Assembly (NCBI GenBank): GCA_018713255.1 | Contig: DVFL01000022.1 | Location: 1-43,974, forward strand | Reading direction: 5' to 3' | Length of the DNA: 43,974 nt | From: Candidatus Cottocaccamicrobium excrementipullorum | Lineage (GTDB): Bacteria > Bacillota > Clostridia > Lachnospirales > Lachnospiraceae | Shown: piece after piece, positions 5,644 to 14,098 of the stretch | Layout of the letters: each line of letters begins with the position of its first letter | Numbering within the stretch: position 1 is the stretch's first letter | Program-made: the position numbers and the translations under genes | The notes under the pieces: model-generated | Seen by the model: the letters and a program-made list of their open reading frames with translations, nothing else | Databases searched by the model: none | Told to the model about the DNA's origin: nothing

Positions 5644-6131
5644 AGCAAGGCCGGCAAACCGTGTCTACGAGACATAGCAAAGCGCGTCTACGAGGGACTC
5701 TGGCAATTCGTAAAATTCCACTACAATTTAATCACAGCCAACAAACACCGGCTGCAAATTTTGAAAACTGAATACTCATTCATCAGGTACATTACCGTAT
5801 GTCAGAGCCGGACAGGCAGTACGCCATGACCCGCTTATGCAGGTGAGCGAACACTACTAGCCTAAAAATACCGGATTGCAACCGGCAAGGCCATGACGGC
5901 ATACAGGGATAATGATACTTCTGTAATTCGCAGCCCGGCCATAAAGAAGGCGGGGAGGTTCGATGCCTATGGAGCAGCCCAGCAAGCCGCCGCCTGATGA
6001 TTTCCCTTCTCAGGGCGTCGAGGACAAATATGAGAAATAATTGTTTAAAAATCATCAGGAGTCAGAGCAGCGGAGAACAGCTCTCCCTCTCTGGCTTCTT
6101 TAACATATTGCCAAAGAAAGGAGCACATAAA
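5644..6131. other. 490-bp block with at most a 25-residue ORF
   Basis: No normal gene is visible between the XRE gene and mazF. The block is more GC-rich than its surroundings and has short dyads, a repeated GTCTACGAG near 5660-5695, and one small ORF with a good ribosome site (5963-6040). The rest could be an untranslated RNA, an origin of transfer or a long leader; nothing decisive was seen. Confidence 0.45.
5963..6040 (+). CDS. Possible 25-residue peptide upstream of mazF
   Basis: ATG 5963 is preceded by GGGGAGG with 4 nt spacing and the frame runs 25 codons to TAA (6040). The peptide is proline-rich and acidic (MPMEQPSKPPPDDFPSQ, then GVEDKYEK), with no known motif. It lies 91 bp before the toxin gene, where an antitoxin would normally be encoded, but it is far shorter than a MazE. 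A leader peptide, a remnant, or chance are all possible. Confidence 0.3.
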   Translation: MPMEQPSKPPPDDFPSQGVEDKYEK

Positions 6132-6509
6132 ATGGATCGAGACTTTAAGCAATATCATCGCGGAGATATTTACTTCGCTAACTTAAACCCTTCTTACGGT
6201 TGTGAACATGGAGGCATTCGTCCTGTGTTAATTCTGCAGAATGACATAGGTAACTTCTATTCACCTACATTAATCGTTACACCGGCTACAAAGCAAACAG
6301 ATAAAAAGCCTTCGCTTCCAACTCACGTTGTTCTAAACAAGATCCCCGGCATGAAATATGATGGTGATTCTCTATTTATGTTGGAGCAGATGCGGGTAAT
6401 TGATAAGCATCGCCTGCGTGGTTATGCCGGTCGGCTCACCAGAGCACAAATGGAGCAGATCGATAAAGCAGTATTTGCCAGCCTGGGGCTTACCAGGGGT
6501 AACGCATGA
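6132..6509 (+). CDS. MazF/PemK-family toxin (endoribonuclease)
   Basis: Type II toxin fold that cleaves RNA at short sequences. 125 residues from ATG 6132, behind GAAAGGAG. Family signatures: RGDIYFANLNPSYGCEHGGIRP at the N-terminus (normally RGDIY.A.L.P..GSEQGG.RP), IVTPATKQ, LPTHVVL and LFMLEQMRVIDKHRL. The usual catalytic Arg and the TPxT region are kept, so it is probably active; GSEQGG is GCEHGG here. No MazE-like antitoxin is recognisable; upstream lies only a 25-residue ORF, and downstream a zinc-binding miniprotein overlaps its stop by 4 bp (ATGA). That neighbour is the best candidate partner. On mobile elements such toxins stabilise the element; that role is inferred. Confidence 0.87.
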   Translation: MDRDFKQYHRGDIYFANLNPSYGCEHGGIRPVLILQNDIGNFYSPTLIVTPATKQTDKKPSLPTHVVLNKIPGMKYDGDSLFMLEQMRVIDKHRLRGYAGRLTRAQMEQIDKAVFASLGLTRGNA

Positions 6510-6706
6510 GGTGGAGCGCCCGGCAAAGGCCGGACAGGGTTTCCCTGCTTTGTCTCTGCCCTGCCTGCCGGGAGAACTTTGAACGTACAGGGAGTTATCA
6601 CATCAGACGAGCCGATCAGCGACAGTCGGTGAAAGAAGCCTGCACCTATTGCCAGATCCGGATGGGCTATGACTACTATGTAATGCCGGCATCAGAACGG
6701 GGGTGA
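6506..6706 (+). CDS. Cysteine-rich zinc-binding miniprotein coupled to mazF
   Basis: 66 residues starting inside the mazF stop (ATGA overlap), so translation is coupled. Two cysteine pairs, CPAC (18-21) and CTYC (46-49), are spaced for one zinc site, with a basic stretch between them. No known antitoxin family is recognised. Because it is co-translated with an apparently orphan toxin it could be the antitoxin or an accessory factor; alternatively it is one more of the zinc miniproteins of this element. Confidence 0.7.
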   Translation: MRWSARQRPDRVSLLCLCPACRENFERTGSYHIRRADQRQSVKEACTYCQIRMGYDYYVMPASERG

Positions 6707-6712
6707 CGGAAT

Positions 6713-7723
6713 ATGAAGGAATCCTTGCAGATTGATCCGGAATTCCAGTCCAAAATCCCACCACTAACTGAGGAAGAATATCATCTGCTTGAGGAAAATA
6801 TTCTCCATGACGGAGTGGTATTGAATCCGTTAATCGTCTGGAACGGCTACATTATAGATGGCCATAACCGGTTTCGAATTATTCAGGATCATCCAGAAAT
6901 CAAGTACACAATATTTGAAAAAGAATTTACTGACCGATATGCTGCCATCGCCTGGATATGCTGCAATCAACTGGGGCGTCGAAATCTGACACCACAGCAA
7001 AAGAAATATTTGATTGGACAACGGTATGAGGCGGAGAAACTGACCACAAACTTTAATGGAAATCGGTTTACTTTAGTAGATGAAAGTAGGTGTTCCCAAA
7101 ATGGGAACACCTACAAAGCAGAGAGAACTTGCGAACGGATCGCTCGTGAAAATAATATCAGCAAAAATACTGTGCTTCGTGCAGAAAGCTTTGCAAAAGG
7201 GGTGGATGCCGCCGATGAAGTAGAACCTGGCATTAAAAAAGAGATTCTTTCAGGTATACTCAGGCCGAAAGATATTACCGTAGCCGCTATTGCCAAGGCA
7301 TCGCCAAAGGAACGGCCTGCATTAGTGGAGCAGCTGCGTCAGTCAAAGCCCATGCGAAACAAAGAACCGAAATCAACGGAAGAACAATCATCAGTTAAGA
7401 CTGAACTTGAAGTAACGGAAGAGTCAGAAGTTCAAGCTGAGCCAGTATCTAAACTCCCGGATTTTCAAACTCGTCCTATGACGGAAATTCAAAAAATCCT
7501 TGCGATTTCCTCCGGAATGGAGTCTGCGGAGGAATTAGCCGACGAAAGTACCATGTTCTATGAACTGGAAGATGCGATTACTACCATGATACGCCGCTGT
7601 CGGCGCTGCTTTGAAAGCTATCCGGGATTGTTAAATAAAAAGTCGTACCGACGCAGGGTACTGAAGATTTTTAAAGAAGCCACTCAATTTATACAGAAAA
7701 TTGAACAGGAGGAACCAACATGA
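6713..7723 (+). CDS. ParB/Spo0J-like protein with HTH
   Basis: ParB-N domain protein (336 aa) of the kind found on plasmids and integrative elements. Residues 1-95 hold the ParB-N fold, with DGHNR (49-53) in the position of the nucleotide-binding GxxRR box. A linker (about 100-140) and an HTH-like region follow (ERIARENNISKNTVLRAESFAKG), then a charged variable segment (220-265) and a C-terminal helical part. It starts 6 bp after the zinc miniprotein and overlaps the next gene by 4 bp. A palindrome with 12-bp arms lies inside the gene at 7086-7114. Likely roles: DNA binding, maintenance or regulation of the element; no ParA ATPase is visible. Confidence 0.8.
   Translation: MKESLQIDPEFQSKIPPLTEEEYHLLEENILHDGVVLNPLIVWNGYIIDGHNRFRIIQDHPEIKYTIFEKEFTDRYAAIAWICCNQLGRRNLTPQQKKYLIGQRYEAEKLTTNFNGNRFTLVDESRCSQNGNTYKAERTCERIARENNISKNTVLRAESFAKGVDAADEVEPGIKKEILSGILRPKDITVAAIAKASPKERPALVEQLRQSKPMRNKEPKSTEEQSSVKTELEVTEESEVQAEPVSKLPDFQTRPMTEIQKILAISSGMESAEELADESTMFYELEDAITTMIRRCRRCFESYPGLLNKKSYRRRVLKIFKEATQFIQKIEQEEPT
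7086..7114. repeat. Perfect inverted repeat (12-bp arms) inside the ParB-like gene
   Basis: GTAGGTGTTCCC (7086-7097) and GGGAACACCTAC (7103-7114) flank AAAAT. It encodes a Ser/Cys/Asn-rich stretch in the linker before the HTH of the ParB-like protein. It could be a binding site of that protein or an mRNA hairpin. Confidence 0.85.
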
Positions 7724-8505
7724 AGAACTTAATAACCTGCCCTTTTGATGAAATGATGATTTACAGCAAGAATCTGGAAGTTCCTCGCAACGCTTATCAG
7801 CGGGAATTGAATCCCAACCGTGTCCGTAAAATTGCCGCTGAGTTTGACGAGCATATTGCCAATGACCCTAAAGTCAGCTTCCGTGATGGTCACTACTATG
7901 TCTTTGACGGTCAGCATACTATTGCAGCTCGGAAGCTGCGTAATGGTGGTAAAGATTTGCCGATTCGCTGTAAAGTCTTTTATGGCCTCTCTGAGCTGGA
8001 TGAGGCTATTTTGTTTGCTCAGCAGACCGGCGCTTCTGCCCAGCTTACTGCTGGTGCAAAGCTTCGGGCACTGGTTTACGGTGATGATCCCGACGCGGTG
8101 GCATTTCTAAAAGCCACAGAAGATGTAGGCTTACGACTGGACTACAACCAGGACAGAGGTAAATACCGGATCGGTTGTGTAGGTACGGCCTACTCTATTT
8201 ATAAAAAGGTAGGTGAGAAAATCTATAAGGAAGGAATGCAGCATATTGTTAACGCCTGGGATGGTACTCCTGATTCCCTTCGCTATGAAATTTTGCAGGG
8301 AGTGGTCTTCTTTGTGGATCTCTATCACGATGAATATAACTCTAAGCGTCTGGTGGAGCAGCTGCGCCGGTATGACCCATTAACCATCTACCGGGAAGGA
8401 CGCTCTCTCGGTATAAACATGGCCGGTTACAAAAAGTATATGTACCAGGTCTACCGAATGTACAATGGAAGCAGCCGACGCTATCAGCTGCCCTTGAAAT
8501 TTTGA
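7720..8505 (+). CDS. ParB-N-like protein (DUF6551-type)
   Basis: 261 residues, start ATG 7720 overlapping the previous stop (ATGA), ribosome site AGGAGG 6 nt upstream. The N-terminal part (about 20-110) resembles a ParB nuclease-like fold: VPRNAYQRELN, then VFDGQHTIAARK with DGQHT (63-67) in the ligand loop, and RCKVFYGLSELDEAILFA. The remaining helical region (YNSKRLVEQLRRYDPL, GYKKYMYQVYRMYNG) fits proteins of this type that pair with a ParB-like partner in gut Firmicutes elements. Molecular role not established; probably works with the ParB-like protein encoded directly upstream. The DUF number is from memory. Confidence 0.7.
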   Translation: MKNLITCPFDEMMIYSKNLEVPRNAYQRELNPNRVRKIAAEFDEHIANDPKVSFRDGHYYVFDGQHTIAARKLRNGGKDLPIRCKVFYGLSELDEAILFAQQTGASAQLTAGAKLRALVYGDDPDAVAFLKATEDVGLRLDYNQDRGKYRIGCVGTAYSIYKKVGEKIYKEGMQHIVNAWDGTPDSLRYEILQGVVFFVDLYHDEYNSKRLVEQLRRYDPLTIYREGRSLGINMAGYKKYMYQVYRMYNGSSRRYQLPLKF

Positions 8506-8641
8506 TGCTTGTATTTTGCAAGGTTAAAAATGCAAACTGTGTTGCTGAATGTCTGTTATTGTTTCGCTGGAATTTTTTCCGTTAATTAGCATAATCAATC
8601 CAGTTTCTGGAAAGAATAAAAAATGCGAGGTGATACAGGAT

Positions 8642-8860
8642 ATGCAAAATTGTAAACAAGAACCTTTAGTGGATATTCGAGATGTTCTGGCGGCTGTTGA
8701 AGCAGAGCATTGCAAATCACCAGAAGATAAGATTGTTTCATTCATGCAGAAGATCAAGAATCCATACGAATATAAAGTAGGATCAGTCACTGTCAAGACT
8801 TCTTTTGCAGGAAATATTACAATGGACGATTGCTTTGCCAATTTCTTGGCAACCATGTAA
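8642..8860 (+). CDS. Small DUF6870-like protein upstream of recombinases
   Basis: 72 residues from ATG 8642 (GAGGTGA upstream; the longer frame from 8549 is less likely). It contains LVDIRDV, then ERI/DKIVSFMQKIKNPYEYKVGSVTVKTSF, a pattern I know from a small protein family regularly encoded just before serine recombinases in clostridial integrative elements. No catalytic motif. It lies 127 bp before the first recombinase. A role as a recombination directionality or accessory factor is conceivable but unproven; the family number is from memory. Confidence 0.65.
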   Translation: MQNCKQEPLVDIRDVLAAVEAEHCKSPEDKIVSFMQKIKNPYEYKVGSVTVKTSFAGNITMDDCFANFLATM

Positions 8861-8889
8861 TATTTAGAAATTAGCGGAAGACACTGGCG

Positions 8890-8936
8890 TTTTGCTGGAT
8901 TTTGTGATAATATATGAGTGGACAAAATCAGCAAAA
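8890..8936. promoter_or_regulatory. Long inverted repeat upstream of the first recombinase
   Basis: TTTTGCTGGATTTTGT (8890-8905) and ACAAAATCAGCAAAA (8922-8936) are complementary over 15 bp apart from one bulged G, around a 16-bp AT-rich spacer that contains GATAATATATG. It lies 51 bp before the recombinase start. Without a T-tract it is not a terminator; an operator over the promoter, a recombinase binding site or an RNA switch are candidates. Confidence 0.7.
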
Positions 8937-8987
8937 CTCCGGTTCTTCTTGGCTTTACAGCCGAGCATAGAAGAGGAGTGGCAAATT

Positions 8988-10652
8988 ATGAATAAAAACA
9001 GAATGTATCGAGCCGCTATCTATGTTAGGTTATCTAAGGAAGATGGCGACTCTTTTTCTTTTGGTAAAAATGAAAGCGATAGTATTCGAAATCAAAAATT
9101 ACTGATTAAAAATCACCTTTCTAACCTGCCGGATATTAAAATAGCTGAGACATATGAAGATGATGGATATACAGGTACAAATTTTGAACGACCTGGATTC
9201 CAGAAACTGATTCAAGCGGTTAAGGAGAAAAGAATAGATTGTGTTGCGGTAAAAGACTTTTCCCGATTAGGCAGAGATTACCTAGAGGCAGGAAAATATA
9301 TCGAAAAGATTTTTCCGGCATTGGGGGTTCGTTTCATTTCAATTAATGACGACTATGATAGTCTTAGACCCAAAGGACAAGCCGATAGTCTGGTGATCCC
9401 TTTTAAAAATCTTTTGAATGAGCAGTATAGCAGAGATACTTCCGGAAAGATTCGTTCAGCCTTGTCTGTAAAAAGGCAACAGGGTTTGTTCGTGGCGAGT
9501 TTCTCTGCGTTTGGATACAAGCGTGATCCTCAAAACAAAAATCATCTTGTAATTGATGAATATGCGGCAGGCATTGTACGGGATATTTTTAAACTGAAAT
9601 TGGAAGGATTAAGCTATTTGGCAATTGCAAAATGGCTGACCGAGAGAAAGATACCTACCCCGGCAGACTACAAGAGAGAATGTGGTTCGAAATATCATAG
9701 TGGATTTAAGGTCGATGTATATTCCAAATGGTCCGCGGTTGCTGTGAAGCGTATTCTAACAAATGAGGTTTATTGCGGTCATATGGTTCAAGGTAAACGT
9801 CGGAAAATAAGCTATAAAGTACAAGCACAGGAATATCTGGATCAGGATCAATGGGAGCGGATTGAAAATACCCATGAGGCGATTATATCTCCGGTTACTT
9901 TTCATGAAGTGCAGAGACTACTGAATGAAGATACACGGATTGGCGCAGAAGATACGATCTATCCTCTTGCCGGAAAAGTTTATTGTGCTGATTGTGGGGC
10001 GGCGATGGTGCGGAAAACGGTCCCGTCCAATGGAAGAAAATATATATATTATGTTTGTGGCAACAATAAACAGAATAGTAAGTGGTGTTCCTCCCATTCA
10101 ATTCGTGCTGAAAAACTTGAAGATGCAGTTTTAGCTTCCCTTCAGGCGCAACTTACAATTGTGCTAAATATGGATAAGGCGATGGAGGAAATTGAGCGCC
10201 TTACTTGGGAGCAGCGGGAAACGAAAAAACTAAATAGTCAATTAGAAGCTTTGGAAATTACAATTCAGCAAAATCAAAGGCTTCGTTTGTCTGTGTATGA
10301 AGATCTGAAAATTGGGCTTATTGATAAGGCAGAGTATGAGTATTTGCGGCAAGGATTTACTGAACGAATAAAAGATGCGAAAATGGCTCAGCAAAAATTA
10401 AGAGGGGAGAAAAATGCACTTCTTGCGGGCTTGAATGATCAGCAGAAATTTCTTGCCAGTTTTCGTAGATATGCTAATATTCAGATTTTAGAGAGAAATT
10501 TAGTGAATGTTTTGATAGAACGGATTAAAGTTTATAGCAACCATCATATTGAAGTGGAATTTCGCTATAAAGATCGATTTGAATCTGTATCTGAATTTTT
10601 AGATATGCACGGAAAGGATCAAGTTACTGTTTTTGAAAGGGAGCGGGTGTGA
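8988..10652 (+). CDS. Large serine recombinase 1
   Basis: Site-specific DNA recombinase acting by a Ser-linked 2-bp staggered cut. 554 residues from ATG 8988 (GAGGAG 10 nt upstream; the frame upstream of it crosses an inverted repeat). Resolvase domain about 1-155 with nucleophile Ser16 in YVRLSKED and VKDFSRLGRDYLEAG (about 85-99). Recombinase domain follows (FGYKRDPQNKNHLVIDEYAAGIVRDIF...), then the zinc ribbon CADCG...YVCG...WC, and a coiled-coil C-terminal region. First of three co-directional recombinases; 3 bp separate it from the second. With them it probably performs integration at spoVT and excision; which of the three is essential cannot be read from sequence. Confidence 0.92.
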   Translation: MNKNRMYRAAIYVRLSKEDGDSFSFGKNESDSIRNQKLLIKNHLSNLPDIKIAETYEDDGYTGTNFERPGFQKLIQAVKEKRIDCVAVKDFSRLGRDYLEAGKYIEKIFPALGVRFISINDDYDSLRPKGQADSLVIPFKNLLNEQYSRDTSGKIRSALSVKRQQGLFVASFSAFGYKRDPQNKNHLVIDEYAAGIVRDIFKLKLEGLSYLAIAKWLTERKIPTPADYKRECGSKYHSGFKVDVYSKWSAVAVKRILTNEVYCGHMVQGKRRKISYKVQAQEYLDQDQWERIENTHEAIISPVTFHEVQRLLNEDTRIGAEDTIYPLAGKVYCADCGAAMVRKTVPSNGRKYIYYVCGNNKQNSKWCSSHSIRAEKLEDAVLASLQAQLTIVLNMDKAMEEIERLTWEQRETKKLNSQLEALEITIQQNQRLRLSVYEDLKIGLIDKAEYEYLRQGFTERIKDAKMAQQKLRGEKNALLAGLNDQQKFLASFRRYANIQILERNLVNVLIERIKVYSNHHIEVEFRYKDRFESVSEFLDMHGKDQVTVFERERV

Positions 10653-10655
10653 TTC

Positions 10656-12368
10656 ATGGCAAGAGTAAGCAGAAAAAATAATGATTATGTAAAAGCTGTC
10701 GCTACAAGGGATGATCAGGAACTTCGGATATTTAAGACTGCACTGTATGCCAGATTATCTGTGGAAGATAATGGAAAAAACGGTGATTCCCTGGAAGCAC
10801 AGATTCGATATCTTCATGCTTATATTGAAGGTAAACCGCAGTTCGATTTGAAAGGTGAATACAGTGATAACGGATTTACTGGAACTAATTACAATAGGCC
10901 AGGTTTTCAGAAAATGATCGAACAGGTGCAGGCTGGAAACATAGATTGTATTATTGTAAAAGATTTATCTCGTCTTGGACGTGATTATATTGATACTGGA
11001 AATTTTATTGAGAAGATTTGTCCAATGTTTGGTCTCCGATTAATTGCGATTAACGATAATTATGATACTGCGATTAAAAATTCTTCCATAGAAATGACTA
11101 TGTCGGTAACGAACATTGCTAATGACATGTATGCGAAGGATATTTCACGTAAAATATGTTCAGCATTACAAGAAAAACTGGAAAAAGGGGATTATATAGG
11201 AAACTATGCACCATATGGTTATCTGAAGGATCCCGAAAATAAAAATCATTTAATACCTGATCCGGATTTAGTTCAAATAGTTAATCGTATATTTGAAATG
11301 AGGGCAGCAGGAATGGGAATCAGCAAGATTGCCGCAACATTAAATAATGAAGGCATTCCCTCGCCGGGACGTTATCGTTTTGAGAAAGGTATTATAACCA
11401 ATAATAATAAAAAGGGTGCTGGGCTTTTGTGGAATCGTCATGTATTGACAGACTTACTGAAAAATGTTGTTTATATTGGGAACCTTGCTCAGGCAAGAAG
11501 CCGTTCGGCTCTTTATAACGGAATTCCATTTCATTTAACAGCGGAAGATGAGTGGGTAATTGTAGAAAATACACATGAAGGAATTGTTCCTAAAACGTTG
11601 TTTGAGCAAGCGCAAAAGGTCAATAACCGTAGGAGAATTGCGCAGAAGGAAAATTCTGGAAAATACAATCATCTTCCAAAGACGGTTAATCTTTATAAGA
11701 AGCGTCTGGTTTGCGCAGATTGTGGCGCTGTGATTAAATTATGCAGAACAATTAGTAGGAAAAAAAATAAAGCGTATTTTACATTTAAATGTCCTACGTT
11801 CATAGAACATAGAGAGAAGGGGTGTACAAATAAATCTATTTCTCAGGCAGAAGTAGATAAAGCAGTCCTGACAACAATACAGGCACATATTAAGCTTTTT
11901 TCGAGGAATAAGAAAGTGATTGAAAGATTGCAACTGAAAGAAAGCCATGATGGAAAAAGAAATCAACTGGAGAAAGAGATTCGGGATATAGAGAGGCGGA
12001 TACAACAAAAAGAATTATTTCGAGGAGGACTCTATATGGATCTGAAAGATGGTCTCTTGAGTGAAGAGGAATATCTTTTATCAAAAGCCTCCTATACAAA
12101 TGAAATCGAGGAACTTAATGTGAAATTATCACAGTTGAAAGATAATGAGAAACGGAAAACTATTTCGTTGGAACAATATTCTCATTGGATGTATCTGATC
12201 GAAAAATATAGCAATCTTCAGGAATTGAATCAAGAAGTAATAGAAGCATTTGTAAAGGTTATCTATCTGAAAGATCATAAACAGCTTGAAATCACTTTAA
12301 ATTATGTAGATGAATTCAAAGCAGCCATGGAACTTTATGAAAAGCACCGCGACGAGGAGGCTGTTTAA
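10656..12368 (+). CDS. Large serine recombinase 2
   Basis: 570 residues. A 28-residue N-terminal extension precedes the resolvase domain, in which the nucleophile is Ser35 (YARLSVEDN), with VKDLSRLGRDYIDTG further on. The recombinase domain (APYGYLKDPENKNHLIPD...) and zinc ribbon (CADCG...CPTF...GC) are complete, and a coiled coil closes the protein. Related to but clearly diverged from recombinases 1 and 3, so the triplet is not a recent duplication. Starts 3 bp after recombinase 1; its TAA overlaps the ATG of recombinase 3 (TAATG), so the three are translated together. Confidence 0.92.
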   Translation: MARVSRKNNDYVKAVATRDDQELRIFKTALYARLSVEDNGKNGDSLEAQIRYLHAYIEGKPQFDLKGEYSDNGFTGTNYNRPGFQKMIEQVQAGNIDCIIVKDLSRLGRDYIDTGNFIEKICPMFGLRLIAINDNYDTAIKNSSIEMTMSVTNIANDMYAKDISRKICSALQEKLEKGDYIGNYAPYGYLKDPENKNHLIPDPDLVQIVNRIFEMRAAGMGISKIAATLNNEGIPSPGRYRFEKGIITNNNKKGAGLLWNRHVLTDLLKNVVYIGNLAQARSRSALYNGIPFHLTAEDEWVIVENTHEGIVPKTLFEQAQKVNNRRRIAQKENSGKYNHLPKTVNLYKKRLVCADCGAVIKLCRTISRKKNKAYFTFKCPTFIEHREKGCTNKSISQAEVDKAVLTTIQAHIKLFSRNKKVIERLQLKESHDGKRNQLEKEIRDIERRIQQKELFRGGLYMDLKDGLLSEEEYLLSKASYTNEIEELNVKLSQLKDNEKRKTISLEQYSHWMYLIEKYSNLQELNQEVIEAFVKVIYLKDHKQLEITLNYVDEFKAAMELYEKHRDEEAV

Positions 12369-13957
12369 TGGAACAGTGTATCGGAATTTATTTGAGAGTT
12401 TCCTTGGAGGATTTTGATTTGAAACGGAATCTTCATAAGGATGAAAGCAATAGCATTTTCGGGCAGAGAAATTTAATTAATCGATATATTCAGGACGATA
12501 AAACATTGAATATCTTGCCAGTCAAAGAATTTGTAGATGATGGTTTTACAGGTACTAATTTTGAACGCCCATCATTTCAGAAAATGTTAGAAGAAATTAA
12601 GAACGGCAAAATATCATGTGTGATTGTGAAAGATTTGTCTCGGTTCGGGCGAAATTATCTGGAGGTAGGGGATTACCTGGAACATTTATTCCCTTTTTTA
12701 GGGGTGCGATTTGTTGCTGTTAATGATCATTATGACAGTGAGGACTATTCAGGAGAAAATGCCGGAGTCGATGTTGCATTCAAAAATATTCTTCATGACT
12801 ATTACAGTAGGGATTTGTCTATGAAGGTTCGATCGGCACAGCGAAGCAGGATGCTGCAAGGTAAATATGTAAATACACCACCATATGGCTATAAACGTGA
12901 TCCAGAGCACAAACACCATCTTGTACCAGATGAAAATACTGCATGGGTGGTTAAAAAAATTTTCCAAATGATTATTGAAGGATCATCTACGTCGGAAGTT
13001 GCCCTATATCTGAATAAAAATCATATTTCTACACCAATGCAGGCAAAGGCGATTAGGCGGAAAAAAGGGATGCTTTGCGAAAAGCCGTTGGTATGGACAC
13101 ATCACACAGTATTGAATATACTTGGAAATTATAAGTATGTAGGAGCGATGGTCAATCATACGAGAGAAAGTCAGACATTGCGGGATAAAGTTCAAAAGCG
13201 AATGCCTGAAGATGTATGGATCGTCAATGAGGGAATGCATGATGCCCTTGTTTCACATGAGGAATTTCGACAGGCTCGACAAGCGCTGCGAAAAGTAAAA
13301 AAATACAGTAAGAAAGAGGCAGACCTTACAAATTGTGTATATTATTGTGGACACTGTGGAAGAAAATTGAGGAAAACTTATGGGCTAACAACATATCTGA
13401 CTTGCAGAACCTTTAAATACGTACCGGATGCAGAGTGTCAGACAATACGCTGGGCACTCCCTGATATAGAAAAAATTGTTTTAGAATCCTTCAAGGTACA
13501 GTTGCTTTTCCTTCGATCACTGAAAAAGAATATGAAGAAAGTGGAAAATAATAGAGGGAAAGAGTATATTGGAGAGATGAAAAGAATTAAAAATCAATTG
13601 GAACGATATCAGGACAAAAAGGTCAAGCTGTACACAGAATATCGTCAAGGATTTCTTTCTAGAGATGGATTTATGCTGAAAAAGCTGCAGCTTTCGCAGG
13701 AAGAAGAAACGCTGAAACAAGAAATGATTCAGATTAGAAATATTTATGAGAAGTATATAGAAGAAAAGGTTGTGGAGGATGAGCAGAGAGTTGTTGTCGA
13801 TCAATACTCTGGATATATGGGGATGCCAGACGAAGAACTAATAGCTTTAATGTATCAGGGCATAGAGCGGGTGATGGTTTATAATGATAAGCGTATTGAA
13901 ATTATATGGAAATTTCAGGATATATTTAAAGACTATGAGAGGAAAGCAGCGATGTGA
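12368..13957 (+). CDS. Large serine recombinase 3
   Basis: 529 residues, ATG 12368 behind GAGGAGG. Nucleophile Ser12 in YLRVSLEDF, VKDLSRFGRNYLEVGDYLE in the resolvase core, a recombinase domain (PPYGYKRDPEHKHHLVPDENT), a zinc ribbon (YCGHCG...TCRTF...C) and a coiled-coil tail. All signatures of an active enzyme are present. It is the last gene before the right element boundary; a terminator follows about 95 bp downstream and then the truncated spoVT. Confidence 0.92.
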   Translation: MEQCIGIYLRVSLEDFDLKRNLHKDESNSIFGQRNLINRYIQDDKTLNILPVKEFVDDGFTGTNFERPSFQKMLEEIKNGKISCVIVKDLSRFGRNYLEVGDYLEHLFPFLGVRFVAVNDHYDSEDYSGENAGVDVAFKNILHDYYSRDLSMKVRSAQRSRMLQGKYVNTPPYGYKRDPEHKHHLVPDENTAWVVKKIFQMIIEGSSTSEVALYLNKNHISTPMQAKAIRRKKGMLCEKPLVWTHHTVLNILGNYKYVGAMVNHTRESQTLRDKVQKRMPEDVWIVNEGMHDALVSHEEFRQARQALRKVKKYSKKEADLTNCVYYCGHCGRKLRKTYGLTTYLTCRTFKYVPDAECQTIRWALPDIEKIVLESFKVQLLFLRSLKKNMKKVENNRGKEYIGEMKRIKNQLERYQDKKVKLYTEYRQGFLSRDGFMLKKLQLSQEEETLKQEMIQIRNIYEKYIEEKVVEDEQRVVVDQYSGYMGMPDEELIALMYQGIERVMVYNDKRIEIIWKFQDIFKDYERKAAM

Positions 13958-14052
13958 TGAAATAATACATTTAGGAAGGTAGTCATATTTGCGCCAGATA
14001 ATATCAGTGAGTTGATTTACATAAGTGATAAAATCGTGAGCAGAAGATAAAG

Positions 14053-14098
14053 AAAAATAAATCCGCTGATCATGTTTTGACTTAGCGGATTTATTTTT
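14053..14098 (+). terminator. Terminator at the right end of the element
   Basis: AAAAATAAATCCGCT (14053-14067) and AGCGGATTTATTTTT (14084-14098) form a perfect 15-bp stem with a 16-nt loop and a long T-run. It ends the recombinase operon a few bases before the spoVT remainder and so also prevents element transcription from entering it. Confidence 0.88.
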
